DNA of 58,083 nt from Anaerohalosphaeraceae bacterium (GCA_035378985.1 DAOSUR010000016.1:1-58083), one strand, 5' to 3'. Counted from the first letter of the stretch, positions 18,404 through 26,731 are shown. A program made the numbers and translations. Notes: generated by a model not told the origin, from the sequence alone.

Positions 18404-18433
18404 ATTGTACCGGAAAAGTCGGGCGTGTACAAT
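18404..18433. promoter_or_regulatory. Perfectly symmetric divergent promoter for uvrA and nfi
   Basis: ATTGTAC (18404-18410) and GTACAAT (18427-18433) are exact inverted copies 16 bp apart. Read on + this gives -35 TTGTAC, a 17-bp spacer and -10 TACAAT towards nfi. Read on - it gives the identical -35, 17-bp spacer and -10 towards uvrA. Each -10 box overlaps the other direction's -35 box. The alternative is a repressor operator dyad. Confidence 0.7.
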
Positions 18434-18468
18434 AGCCGGGCGGGTTTTTTGCAGGATGCGATAACGCT

Positions 18469-19143
18469 GTGCAAATCAAACACTTACATTCGTGGCAGGT
18501 CAGCCCGAAGGAGGCGGCATCGATTCAGAGCCGGCTGGCCGGCCTTGTTCAGTTTTGTCCGCTTCCGAAACGCATTCAGACGGCGGCCGGTCTGGATTGT
18601 GCCTTCAGCGGGGATGGGCTGCAGATGGCGGCGGTGATTGTGGTGCTGTCGTTTCCGCAGCTGGAGGTGCTGGAGGTTGTGCAGGCGCAGGATAAGGTGC
18701 GGTTTCCGTATGTGCCGGGTCTTCTTTCGTTTCGCGAAGCGCCGGTCTGTCTGAAGGCCGCCGAGAAACTCAAAATCCGGCCTGATGTGTTTCTCATTGA
18801 CGGACAGGGTGTCGCTCATCCCCGACGGCTGGGGCTGGCTTCGCATCTGGGGCTGTGTCTGGATGCCCCGGCAATCGGCTGTGCCAAAAGCCGCCTGTGC
18901 GGGGTGTATGAAGAACCCCAAACAGAAAAGGGCAGCTGGAGTCCGCTCTGGGTGGATGGTCAGCCCGCGGGGGCTGTGGTGCGAACCCGCAGGGGCGTAA
19001 AACCTCTGTTTGTTTCCGTCGGGCATCGGGCGGTTCTGGAGGAGGCGGTTGACTTTGTGCTGGGATGCTGCCGGCGGTGCCGCCTGCCGGAGCCGACGCG
19101 CCTGGCCCACCAGCAGGTGAGCCTGCTGAAGAAACAGCTTTAA
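18469..19143 (+). CDS. nfi: Endonuclease V (deoxyinosine 3'-endonuclease)
   Basis: This enzyme nicks DNA at the second phosphodiester bond 3' of deoxyinosine and starts repair of deaminated adenine. At 224 residues it matches the family. Its diagnostic blocks are AGLDCAF (catalytic Asp), FPYVPGLLSFREAP (catalytic Glu and the PYIP-type wedge) and DGQGVAHPRRLGLASHLG (catalytic Asp and damage pocket). The start is a GTG at 18469 with no strong ribosome-binding site. No in-frame ATG would keep the conserved N-terminus. It is a single gene, divergent from uvrA, so two different DNA-repair pathways may be controlled together. Confidence 0.96.
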   Translation: MQIKHLHSWQVSPKEAASIQSRLAGLVQFCPLPKRIQTAAGLDCAFSGDGLQMAAVIVVLSFPQLEVLEVVQAQDKVRFPYVPGLLSFREAPVCLKAAEKLKIRPDVFLIDGQGVAHPRRLGLASHLGLCLDAPAIGCAKSRLCGVYEEPQTEKGSWSPLWVDGQPAGAVVRTRRGVKPLFVSVGHRAVLEEAVDFVLGCCRRCRLPEPTRLAHQQVSLLKKQL

Positions 19144-19174
19144 ATCAGCAAATCAGCATCCAGTGTCCAGCCGC

Positions 19175-19230
19175 CAGTCATCAGTTATCAGTCATCAGTT
19201 ATCAGTCATCAGTTATCAGTTATCAGTGAG
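19175..19230. repeat. 7-bp tandem repeat, eight units
   Basis: Eight consecutive units read CAGTCAT, CAGTTAT, CAGTCAT, CAGTTAT, CAGTCAT, CAGTTAT, CAGTTAT, CAGTGAG. Shorter related copies occur near 19644 and at 51243-51262, so the motif is dispersed in this genome. Confidence 0.85.
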
Positions 19231-19267
19231 CAGGTAAATTCATTTGCTTTCCTTCTTCACTTTTTTC

Positions 19268-19294
19268 AAATCTGTGAAATCTGCGTAATCTGTG
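19268..19294. repeat. 9-bp tandem repeat, three units
   Basis: AAATCTGTG, AAATCTGCG and TAATCTGTG follow each other directly. The motif has the look of a dispersed intergenic repeat rather than a regulatory site. Confidence 0.75.
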
Positions 19295-19356
19295 GTTTAC
19301 TGTTTCGGATTTCGAGATTCGAATTTCGGATTTACTCGGTTGCTGGATTCCCGTCT

Positions 19357-19382
19357 TCCTCCTTCGCTAAAGCTTCGGAGGA
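19357..19382. repeat. Imperfect palindrome, TCCTCC/GGAGGA ends
   Basis: TCCTCC (19357-19362) and GGAGGA (19377-19382) can pair around a GC..TAAA..GC centre. It is probably part of the same repeat family as the neighbouring hairpins. Confidence 0.5.
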
Positions 19383-19407
19383 CAGGACGCGGGGAGAGGA
19401 GGAATGG

Positions 19408-19427
19408 ATTCCCGCCTTCGCGGGAAT
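19408..19427. repeat. REP-like palindrome
   Basis: ATTCCCGC-CTTC-GCGGGAAT forms a perfect 8-bp stem with a 4-nt loop. This 'ATTCCCGC...GCGGGAATGAC' form is a widely dispersed intergenic element in many bacteria. Confidence 0.7.
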
Positions 19428-19580
19428 GACAGCGAACGCGGAAATGACGGGGGATGCGCGAAGGATAAGGGCCTGACGTAGGAATTAGCCCCGGGCACAA
19501 GCGTCGCAAGGGCTGGTGAGAAAAATAGCCCCGGGCGATAAGCCCGAGGGAAAGAGGATAGGGGTTTCATTCTCTTTTTT

Positions 19581-19600
19581 CCCCGCCCTGGCGGGCGGGG
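19581..19600. repeat. GC-rich hairpin
   Basis: CCCCGCCC (19581-19588) and GGGCGGGG (19593-19600) form a perfect 8-bp stem around TGGC. T-rich sequence lies 5' of it on the + strand. It could act as a terminator on the minus strand, but no minus-strand gene ends here, so a repeat element is more likely. Confidence 0.5.
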
Positions 19601-19728
19601 CTATCTTCCGGCGGATAGTGCCCAGTTGCCAGGATCCAGACGCCAGTCATCAGTAATCCTGTAAATTCGTGACTAAAATTATTTTCAAAAAGTTTCTCAC
19701 AAACGGGGTTTTTCTGCAATACACAGAG

Positions 19729-19748
19729 AGGACAAAGAGTTTTGTCCT
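19729..19748. promoter_or_regulatory. 8-bp inverted repeat upstream of the lyase genes
   Basis: AGGACAAA-GAGT-TTTGTCCT ends 32 bp before the first PL11 start codon. It could be an operator or an mRNA hairpin. It may equally belong to the dispersed repeat cluster, as the flanking ACACAGAGAGGACAAAGAG has the look of such repeats. Confidence 0.35.
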
Positions 19749-19780
19749 TGAGAGAGTCCCTTTTTGAGAGGCAAAAACGG

Positions 19781-21532
19781 ATGAACCGAATAGGATATCT
19801 GGGGATTTTTGTTTTTCTTTGCGGTTCGCTGGTTCCGGCGGCCCGGCAGCCCGCGGAGAATTTGGACAGAGGATTGATTGCCGTGGTTCAGTCTCCTTCG
19901 CGGGTCTATTTGGGCTGGCGGCTGCTGAAAACGGACCCGGCGGACATCGGCTTTCATCTTTATCGGATTACCGACGGCGGCGAACCCGTCAAGCTCCATT
20001 CCGAACCGATTACGAATTCCACGAATTTTGCGGATGAATCCGCCCCGCTTGATAAGCCCAACCGCTGGCGGCTGACGATGGTTCTCGGCGGGGAAGAAAA
20101 AGAGGCGGCGACGGTTGACCTGCCGGCCAATCCCCCCGTGCGTTCCTATATCTCCATTCCATTTCAGGGCAATTATGTGTGCAGCAAAGTTGCTATAGCC
20201 GACCTGAACGGCGACGGACGATATGATTTTGTCATCAAGCAGCCGCAACAGACAACCGACCCGGGGGTCTGGCAGAAAAGCACCGATACGTTCAAGGTCG
20301 AGGCCTATCTTCACGACGGCACGTTTCTGTGGCGCAAGGACCTCGGGTGGAATATTGAACAGGGGGTCTGGTGGTCGCCGATGGTGGTCTTTGATTTTGA
20401 CGGAGACGGCCGGGCGGAGGCAGCCCTCAAGACCGCCCCGACCGATGTCGATTACCGCAACCCCGACGGCCATCCCTACCCGGGCCGTGTGATGTCCGGG
20501 CCGGAGTATGTATCGCTTCTGGATGGGATGACCGGCCGGGAGCTGGACCGGGCTGACTGGCCCGCCCGCGGACGCGTGGAGGACTGGGGCGATGAGAAAA
20601 ACAACCGCGCCTCCCGGCATCTGCTCGGGGCGGCCTATCTGGACGGAGTTCGCCCGAGTCTGATTGTTCTGCGCGGCACCTACACGCGAATGCGGGTGGA
20701 TGCCTACAATGTGGCCGACCGCAAACTGCAGAAGGTCTGGAGCTGGGACGGCGATGCAGAGGTGCCGCCGGTGCGCGGGCAGGGCATGCACGGGATGCAT
20801 GCGGCGGATGTGGACGGCGACGGACGGGATGAAATCATTCTGGGAGCGGCGGTGCTCGATGACAACGGCAAAATCCTCTGGAATACCGGCCTGGGGCATC
20901 CGGACGGCTGCTATGTGACGGATATTTATCCGCAGCGGCCCGGGCTGGAAATCCTTTACGGGATCGAGCCGCCGCAGGAGAAAAACGGCATTTGTATCGC
21001 GGATGCCAAAACCGGCGAAATTCTCTGGGGCTGTGAGCATCCGACGGTGCACGTCCACAGCCAGGGCCTGTTCGGCGAGTTTGACCCGGACAATCCCGGA
21101 TACGAGTTTTATACCGGCGAAAAGGACCGCTCCCGACACTGGACGTACAGTGTGGACGGACGTCTGCTTTCGGAGGAATCGATGAGCACGCTGGCGCCGA
21201 CGCCGCTGTACTGGCTGGACGGGCCCCTGAAGATGATTGCCGAGCAGGGACAAATCCGCCGGTATAAAGGCGAAGCGGTGGGCCGTTACGAAGGGCGCAT
21301 TTTGGCTGCAGCGGATATTCTGGGCGACTGGCGGGAGGAATTGATTACGACCGTGCCGGGTGAACTGCGGATTTATACAACGACGCATCTGTCCCGGCAG
21401 CGCCGGATATCGCTGATGCAGGATGCGATTTATCGGCTGGATGTCGCGATGGTTTCGATGGGTTATTTTTATCCGCCGCAGCGGAGCGAGTATTTTGCGC
21501 TGGATGTCCCGCCGGCGGTTCAGAAACCCTGA
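19781..21532 (+). CDS. Rhamnogalacturonan lyase, PL11 family (copy 1)
   Basis: An exported polysaccharide lyase that cleaves the rhamnogalacturonan-I backbone by beta-elimination. At 583 residues, a signal peptide (MNRIGYLGIFVFLCGSLVPA) is followed by ENLDRGLIAVVQSPSRVYLGWRLL, which is the PL11 N-terminal beta domain. The eight-bladed propeller carries calcium-binding DxDxDG-type loops such as ADLNGDGRYDFVIK, FDFDGDGRAEA and DVDGDGRDEI. The ending LDVAMVSMGYFYPPQRSEYF is the typical PL11 C-terminus. The ATG at 19781 has GAGAGG about 10 nt upstream. A second PL11 gene starts 16 bp downstream. Family assignment is firm. Endo versus exo action cannot be told. Confidence 0.93.
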   Translation: MNRIGYLGIFVFLCGSLVPAARQPAENLDRGLIAVVQSPSRVYLGWRLLKTDPADIGFHLYRITDGGEPVKLHSEPITNSTNFADESAPLDKPNRWRLTMVLGGEEKEAATVDLPANPPVRSYISIPFQGNYVCSKVAIADLNGDGRYDFVIKQPQQTTDPGVWQKSTDTFKVEAYLHDGTFLWRKDLGWNIEQGVWWSPMVVFDFDGDGRAEAALKTAPTDVDYRNPDGHPYPGRVMSGPEYVSLLDGMTGRELDRADWPARGRVEDWGDEKNNRASRHLLGAAYLDGVRPSLIVLRGTYTRMRVDAYNVADRKLQKVWSWDGDAEVPPVRGQGMHGMHAADVDGDGRDEIILGAAVLDDNGKILWNTGLGHPDGCYVTDIYPQRPGLEILYGIEPPQEKNGICIADAKTGEILWGCEHPTVHVHSQGLFGEFDPDNPGYEFYTGEKDRSRHWTYSVDGRLLSEESMSTLAPTPLYWLDGPLKMIAEQGQIRRYKGEAVGRYEGRILAAADILGDWREELITTVPGELRIYTTTHLSRQRRISLMQDAIYRLDVAMVSMGYFYPPQRSEYFALDVPPAVQKP

Positions 21533-21548
21533 ATTAGGGGGCTTGCCT

Positions 21549-23396
21549 ATGAATGTTCGCTGGATGTGTGTGTGGCTTTTGCTGACGGGGGCGGGCTTGT
21601 CTGCTGCCCCATACCAACGGCAGATGGAGGCGCTTGACCGGGGGCTGGTCGTCCTTGTGGACAAGCCCGGCCGGGTCTTTCTGAGCTGGAGGATTCTGGG
21701 GACCGAGCCGGAGTCGATTGCCTTTGATGTGTATCGGCAGACGGAAGACGGCGAACCGGTTCGGCTGAATGAAAAGCCGCTGACCGGCGGAACGTGGTTT
21801 TCGGATGAGACGGCGGATTTGACGCGGATGAACCGCTATTTTGTGCGGGCGGTTCCGGACGGGCGGCAGGGGCCGCCGTGTCGGCCCGCGGAAGTGAAGG
21901 CCAATCCGCCGGTGCGGCCGTTTTTGTCGATTCCGATTCAGACTCTGCCGCAGCATCGTCCTTCGGATGCGGCGGTGGGGGATTTGGACGGCGACGGACG
22001 CTACGAAATCGTCCTCAAGCAGGAGATGCGTCCGCGGGATAATGCGCACAACGGCTTGACCGGCCAGACCAAACTGGAGGCGTATGATTTGGACGGACGG
22101 TTTCTGTGGCGGATTGATTTGGGGAAAAATATCCGCGAAGGAGCCCATTATACGCCGTTTCTTGTCTATGATCTGGATGGAGACGGACGGGCGGAGGTTG
22201 CGGTGCGCACATCTGACGGCACGGTGGACGGCACCGGCAAGGTCATCGGCGACCCGAATGCCGACTGGCGCGAGGAGAACGGACGAATCCTCCGCGGTCC
22301 GGAATATCTGACGATTTTTGACGGGCGCACCGGTGCGGAACGGGTGACGGTTCCCTATCTTCCGCCGCGCGGAAATGTGCGGGACTGGGGCGATGCAAAC
22401 GGCAACCGCTCGGACCGGTTTCTGGCCTGCGCGGCCTATCTGGACGGGGAGCGTCCTTCGCTGGTGATGTGCCGCGGGTATTACACGCGGGCGGTGCTGG
22501 CGGCCTGGAACTGGCGGGATGGGAAGCTGACGAATCTGTGGGTTTTTGACAGCGATGCGGGCCCGGAGAGCAATCGGGCTTACCGCGGACAGGGCAATCA
22601 CAATCTGGCTGTCGGGGATGTGGACGGCGACGGCAAAGACGAAATCCTCTACGGGGCCTGTGCGATCGACCACGACGGCAAGGGCCTGTATTCCACCGGT
22701 TTGGGGCACGGGGATGCGATGCATCTGGCGGAGATTGACCCGGACCGGCCGGGGCTGGAAATCTTTGCCGTCCATGAAAACCCGCGTCATCCGAACGGGG
22801 CCAATCTGCGCGATGCGGCGACCGGAAAGGTCCTTTGGGGGCTGGATTCGAGAGATGTTGTGCGAGGGATTGCGATGGATATTGACCCGCGGCATCGGGG
22901 ATATGAATGCTGGGCCTTCGGCAGCGGCCTGCAGGGCTTGTACAGCTGCAAAGGCCAAAAGATTGCCGAGCGGTCTCCTCGCTCCTGCAATATGGGGATT
23001 TGGTGGGACGGCGACCTGCTGCGGGAGCTGCTCAACGGAACCCGCATTACGAAGTGGGATTTCGAAAATCTGACGGAAACGATTCTGCTGGACGGCTGGG
23101 ATTCTGACTGTGTCCGCGTAAACGGCTCCAAATCCACCCCTTGTTTTTACGGGGATATCCTGGGCGACTGGCGGGAGGAGGTCATCTGGCCGACGCTGGA
23201 CGGCAAAGAGCTTCGCATTTTTGTTTCGACGCATCCGACGGAGCATCGGTTTTATACTCTGATGCACGACCCGATTTATCGGCTCAGCGCCGCCTGGCAG
23301 AATGTCGGCTACAACCAGCCGACGCAGGTGAGTTTTACTCTGGGCGAGGGGATGTCCGCTCCGCCCCGGCCCCCAATAAAAACCCCCAGGTCCTGA
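21549..23396 (+). CDS. Rhamnogalacturonan lyase, PL11 family (copy 2)
   Basis: A 615-residue exported PL11 paralogue of the upstream gene. The signal peptide is MNVRWMCVWLLLTGAGLSA, followed by MEALDRGLVVLVDKPGRVFLSW. Calcium loops include GDLDGDGRYEIVLK, YDLDGDGRAEVAVR and DVDGDGKDEILYG, and LYSTGLGHGDAMHLAEIDPD belongs to the family core. The ATG at 21549 was chosen because the signal peptide begins there, although the frame is open into the previous gene. The two copies have clearly diverged, so they may differ in chain-length preference (endo and exo pairs are known in Bacillus). Its last codons lie inside a hairpin shared with the convergent E1 gene. Confidence 0.93.
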   Translation: MNVRWMCVWLLLTGAGLSAAPYQRQMEALDRGLVVLVDKPGRVFLSWRILGTEPESIAFDVYRQTEDGEPVRLNEKPLTGGTWFSDETADLTRMNRYFVRAVPDGRQGPPCRPAEVKANPPVRPFLSIPIQTLPQHRPSDAAVGDLDGDGRYEIVLKQEMRPRDNAHNGLTGQTKLEAYDLDGRFLWRIDLGKNIREGAHYTPFLVYDLDGDGRAEVAVRTSDGTVDGTGKVIGDPNADWREENGRILRGPEYLTIFDGRTGAERVTVPYLPPRGNVRDWGDANGNRSDRFLACAAYLDGERPSLVMCRGYYTRAVLAAWNWRDGKLTNLWVFDSDAGPESNRAYRGQGNHNLAVGDVDGDGKDEILYGACAIDHDGKGLYSTGLGHGDAMHLAEIDPDRPGLEIFAVHENPRHPNGANLRDAATGKVLWGLDSRDVVRGIAMDIDPRHRGYECWAFGSGLQGLYSCKGQKIAERSPRSCNMGIWWDGDLLRELLNGTRITKWDFENLTETILLDGWDSDCVRVNGSKSTPCFYGDILGDWREEVIWPTLDGKELRIFVSTHPTEHRFYTLMHDPIYRLSAAWQNVGYNQPTQVSFTLGEGMSAPPRPPIKTPRS

Positions 23397-23408
23397 AAGG
23401 CCCGGGGG
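23383..23408 (-). terminator. Terminator for the E1 gene, inside the end of the PL11 gene
   Basis: CCCCC-x-GG (23383-23390) pairs with CC-x-GGGGG (23401-23408). On the minus strand the stem is followed by TTTTTATT, giving a rho-independent terminator for the E1 gene that ends at 23431. The PL11 stop codon lies in the loop. Confidence 0.55.
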
Positions 23409-23430
23409 CGGAGGGGTATTGTTTCATCCG

Positions 23431-25902
23431 CTACACGCCTTCGCGGTTTCGTCGAAGCAGTTCTTCGCGGCTGCAGACCCGCTGGACGGTATAGCCCTTC
23501 AGCGGGAGGATGTGTTCGTGAATCATATCCAGAAAGTCCGACGGATAGGGGAAGAAGGCATCCTCGATTTCATCCGGCGGGGTAATCCAGTTGCGGGCGC
23601 CTAACACCGCCGGCGGCGCATCCAGTTCATCGAAGGCCAGCTGGGTGATGGTGGAGGCCATCGTGTGCAGATAGCTGCCGCGTTCGCAGGCGTCGGAGGC
23701 CAGCAGAATCTTTCGGGTCTTGCAGACGGACTCGAGCACCAGCGAGTAATCGAAGGGCACCAGCGAGCGGGCATCGATAATCTCGCAGGACAGGCCGTAC
23801 TTGTCTTCGAGGATTTTGGCGGCCTCGAGGGCCCGATACAGGGTGGCGCCGATGGTCAGGATGGTCAGGTCTTTGCCTTGTTTCCGCAGGGCCGGCTGAC
23901 CGAAAGGCACTTCGTAATATCCTTCCGGCACGCCGCCCGGGTGGAACTCTTCGGCGATGCCGTACAGCCGCTGGCTTTCGAAGAAGACCACAGGGTCTGT
24001 GCCGACCAGGGCCGAATACATCAGCCCTTTGGCATCATAGGGCGTGGCGGGGAAGACGACCTTCAGCCCCGGCAGATGGGCGCACAGCGAGGTCCAGTCC
24101 TGGCTGTGCTGGGCGCCGTATTTGCTGCCGACGGAGACCCGCAGCACAACCGGCATCTTCAGCAGGCCGCCGCTCATCGACTGCCATTTGCACAGCTGGT
24201 TGAAGACCTCATCACCGGCCCGGCCCAGGAAATCGCAGTACATCAGCTCCACGAGGGCCCGGCCGCCTTCGAGGGCGTAGCCGACCGCCGAGCCGACAAT
24301 CGCCCCTTCGGCAATCGGCGTGTTGAATAGCCGGTGATACGGCAGGGCCTCCGTAAGGCCCCGATAGACGGCGAACGCCCCGCCCCAGTCGCGGTTTTCT
24401 TCGCCGTAGGCAACCAGCGTCGGGTCGGCGTAAAACCGGTCGAGGATGGCTTCAAACAGGGCGTCGCGGAAGACGACACAGCGGGTATCTTTGAGCCGCT
24501 GGCCCGCCGCATCAAAGGCGCTGCGGCTTTTGTCTTTCAAACTGAGGATTCGCGGGTTTTGCTCCTTCGGCAGAAGCGTCTCAGGGGTTCGGCTCGGGTC
24601 CATCGACTCGATGCGCTGGTTGGAGAACATCGTCTGATCGAGCAGGCAGCGGTGCTTTTTGAGGTCGGCGCGGGGAGAAATGCTCAAATCCACCGCTTTT
24701 TTGCAGGCTTTGTAAATCAGTTTTTCGGCATTCTGACGAATGTCGTCGATGGTCTGCTGCGTGCAGATGCCCGCTTCGACGAGGTCTTTGGCGTAGTGAA
24801 CCGTCGGGTCCTGTTCGAGCCAGGCCTGCACTTCCTCCTTGTCGCGGTAGCTGCTCTGGTCGGAGGGAGAATGCCCGCTGTATCGGTAGGTGACGGTATC
24901 CAGCAGGACCGGGCCGCCGCCCTGGCTGAGGATTTCTTTTTTGCGGAGGATGGCGTCGGCGACCGCCAGCGGATTAAAGCCGTCCACGCGCTCGGCGTGC
25001 ATCTGTTCGGGGTTGACGCCGGCGCCCAACCGGGCCAGGACGCCGAATCCCATCGTTTCGCCCTGCGGCTGGCCGCCCATGCCGTAGAAGTTGTTCATAA
25101 AATTGAAAATCAGCGGCAGTCCCCCTCGATACGGCGGCTGCCAGAGGGTTTTGTACTGGTCCATAGCGGCCAGACAGATGCCCTCCCAGACCGGCCCGCA
25201 GGAGGAGGAGGCGTCGCCGATGTTGGCGATGACGATGCCGCTTTTTTGGTTGATTTTTTTGTAGAGAGCCGCCCCGACGGCGATATCGCCGGAGCCGCCG
25301 ACGATGGCGTTGTTGGGATAGACCCCGAACGGCGGGAAGAAGGCGTGCATCGAACCGCCCATCCCTTTGTTGAAGCCCGCCTGCCGTCCGAAGATTTCCG
25401 CCAGGGTTCCGTAAATCAGAAAATCAATCGCCAAATCTTTGACGGAGCCCTCGGCATCCTTTTCAACGATGCGAAGGCACTCGCCGTCAAAGTAGGTTTT
25501 CATGATTTTCATCAGGTCGGCGTCATCGAGTTTTTCGATGGCGGACAGCCCTTTGGCGAGGATTTCGCCGTGGCTTCGGTGGCTGCCGTAGATATGGTCG
25601 TCGATGTTCAGATGAAAGGCCATCCCGACGGCGGCCGCTTCCTGGCCGAGCGACAGATGCGCCGGCCCTTTGTGGTTGTATTCAATCCCCTGATAGGAGC
25701 CGCGGAGCTTGATTTCATTGAGCATTGTTTCGAAGGTGCGGATAATCATCATATCCCGCTGAATCCGCACCAGCTGCTCACGGCTGTAGCGGCTCTGCTC
25801 CTCGCGGATGTTTTTTTTGTATTGGTTGAGCGGAATCGGCTGAAACTGAAGCCAGCCGGGGGCTCGGTTTTCTTTCGGACAGATGCGAATTGATTTGGGC
25901 AT
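23431..25902 (-). CDS. 2-oxoacid dehydrogenase E1, fused alpha and beta subunits (TPP-dependent)
   Basis: This is the decarboxylating subunit of a pyruvate, branched-chain 2-oxoacid or acetoin dehydrogenase complex. The 823-residue protein joins an E1alpha-type half (about 35-420) to an E1beta transketolase half (about 465-823). Alpha features are HKGPAHLSLGQEAAAVGMAF, FNKGMGGSMHAF and the TPP motif with GDA at 229-231 (normally GDG) and NN at 270-271. Beta features are RLFNTPIAEGAIVGSAVGYA and GSKYGAQHSQDW. An insertion of about 30 residues (near 130-165) precedes the GMGGSMH block. It lies 16 bp downstream of the DeoR regulator, opposite E2 and E3. The substrate is uncertain. Confidence 0.9.
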   Translation of the reverse strand: MPKSIRICPKENRAPGWLQFQPIPLNQYKKNIREEQSRYSREQLVRIQRDMMIIRTFETMLNEIKLRGSYQGIEYNHKGPAHLSLGQEAAAVGMAFHLNIDDHIYGSHRSHGEILAKGLSAIEKLDDADLMKIMKTYFDGECLRIVEKDAEGSVKDLAIDFLIYGTLAEIFGRQAGFNKGMGGSMHAFFPPFGVYPNNAIVGGSGDIAVGAALYKKINQKSGIVIANIGDASSSCGPVWEGICLAAMDQYKTLWQPPYRGGLPLIFNFMNNFYGMGGQPQGETMGFGVLARLGAGVNPEQMHAERVDGFNPLAVADAILRKKEILSQGGGPVLLDTVTYRYSGHSPSDQSSYRDKEEVQAWLEQDPTVHYAKDLVEAGICTQQTIDDIRQNAEKLIYKACKKAVDLSISPRADLKKHRCLLDQTMFSNQRIESMDPSRTPETLLPKEQNPRILSLKDKSRSAFDAAGQRLKDTRCVVFRDALFEAILDRFYADPTLVAYGEENRDWGGAFAVYRGLTEALPYHRLFNTPIAEGAIVGSAVGYALEGGRALVELMYCDFLGRAGDEVFNQLCKWQSMSGGLLKMPVVLRVSVGSKYGAQHSQDWTSLCAHLPGLKVVFPATPYDAKGLMYSALVGTDPVVFFESQRLYGIAEEFHPGGVPEGYYEVPFGQPALRKQGKDLTILTIGATLYRALEAAKILEDKYGLSCEIIDARSLVPFDYSLVLESVCKTRKILLASDACERGSYLHTMASTITQLAFDELDAPPAVLGARNWITPPDEIEDAFFPYPSDFLDMIHEHILPLKGYTVQRVCSREELLRRNREGV

Positions 25903-25918
25903 AAAAAGACCTCGTCTT

Positions 25919-26698
25919 TTAAGATTTTGGATACAGAACGGTTATTTGATGACGGTTGAAATAGTCTAACCAGTTGGGTTCCGGTTTTTTTTCGGTAATG
26001 ACGGCTGAGAGCATCTGCAGGTCAATGATTTTGTAGAGGGCTGGGCGGTCGAATTTGCTGCTGTCGGCCAGGAGGATGCATTCGCGGGCGTTGCGGGCCG
26101 CCAGCCGAAGCAGATGGGCGCTTTCGATGTCGATGGAGGTCAGCCCGAAGTCCTGGCTGATGCCGTCGGTGCCGAGGAAGGCCCGATAGCCCCGAAGCCG
26201 CTCGATGGTTTCGGAGGCCAGCGGCCCGACGGTATCCATTCGTTCGGGGCGGTACTGCCCGCCCAGCAGGAGCATATCGATGCCGGGGGACTGAAGTTCG
26301 AGGGCCGTGCGGACGGAATTGACGATGACGGACAGTCCCTTGCGCCCCCGCAGATGGGCGGCCATTCCAAAGCAGGTTGTGCCCGAGCCGATAAAGATTT
26401 GGTCGCCGTCCTGGACGAGGTTGGCCGCCAGCTGAGCGATGACGCGTTTGGCCTCGATGTTGCGCATCGATTTGGACAGGAAGGAGTAGTCGGAGTTTCG
26501 CGCGACCGCAGCGCCCCCTCGCGACAGTTCGAGCAGTCCTTCGGCGGCCAGATTGTGCAGGTCTCGTCGGACGGTTGCTTCGGACACCTTCAGGTGTTCA
26601 GCCAGCTGCCGAATGCTCACGTGTCCCTGCCGGTAGGCGAGGGTCAGGATGCCTTCTCGTCTTTGCTGAATCGTGGGAATCATAATTCTTTTGTTCAC
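25919..26698 (-). CDS. DeoR/GlpR-family transcriptional regulator of the rhamnose locus
   Basis: A 259-residue sugar-phosphate-responsive repressor type. The N-terminal winged helix is RREGILTLAYRQGHVSIRQL followed by HLKVSEATVRRDLHNL and LSRGGAAV. The C-terminal DeoR sensor domain has DGDQIFIGSGTTCFGMAAHL, VIVNSVRTALEL, LLLGGQYRPE and FLGTDGISQDFGLTS. Members usually bind a phosphorylated sugar intermediate, here plausibly rhamnulose-1-phosphate or DHAP (inference). The start is either GTG at 26698 or ATG at 26683. It sits between the divergent E1 and E2 transcription units, next to a long inverted repeat that is probably its operator. Confidence 0.92.
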   Translation of the reverse strand: MNKRIMIPTIQQRREGILTLAYRQGHVSIRQLAEHLKVSEATVRRDLHNLAAEGLLELSRGGAAVARNSDYSFLSKSMRNIEAKRVIAQLAANLVQDGDQIFIGSGTTCFGMAAHLRGRKGLSVIVNSVRTALELQSPGIDMLLLGGQYRPERMDTVGPLASETIERLRGYRAFLGTDGISQDFGLTSIDIESAHLLRLAARNARECILLADSSKFDRPALYKIIDLQMLSAVITEKKPEPNWLDYFNRHQITVLYPKS

Positions 26699-26715
26699 AC
26701 TGCTGCCGTTTTATC

Positions 26716-26721
26716 AGTATA
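26716..26721 (-). promoter_or_regulatory. -10 box of the regulator-E1 unit
   Basis: TATACT on the minus strand lies 17 nt before the GTG start at 26698. No good -35 box is seen at normal spacing. The left arm of the 26732-26787 inverted repeat falls between the expected -35 and -10 positions. Confidence 0.4.
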
Positions 26722-26731
26722 ATTAAAACAC

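Larger units (their letters stand above)
19144..19780. other. Gene-free stretch made of short repeats and hairpins
   Basis: No convincing coding frame is present between nfi and the first lyase gene. The stretch is a mosaic: a 7-bp tandem repeat (19175-19230), a 9-bp triplet (19268-19294), three GC-rich hairpins (19357-19382, 19408-19427, 19581-19600), GCCCCGGGC-containing motifs near 19488 and 19528, a second CAGTCATCAGTAAT copy near 19644, and an 8-bp hairpin at 19729-19748. It looks like an accumulation site for dispersed intergenic repeats. Confidence 0.7.

Noticed and set aside
19175..19230. Regular repeats that could suggest a CRISPR array
   Set aside because: Units are 7 bp with no spacers, and no cas genes are near. 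It is a simple tandem repeat.
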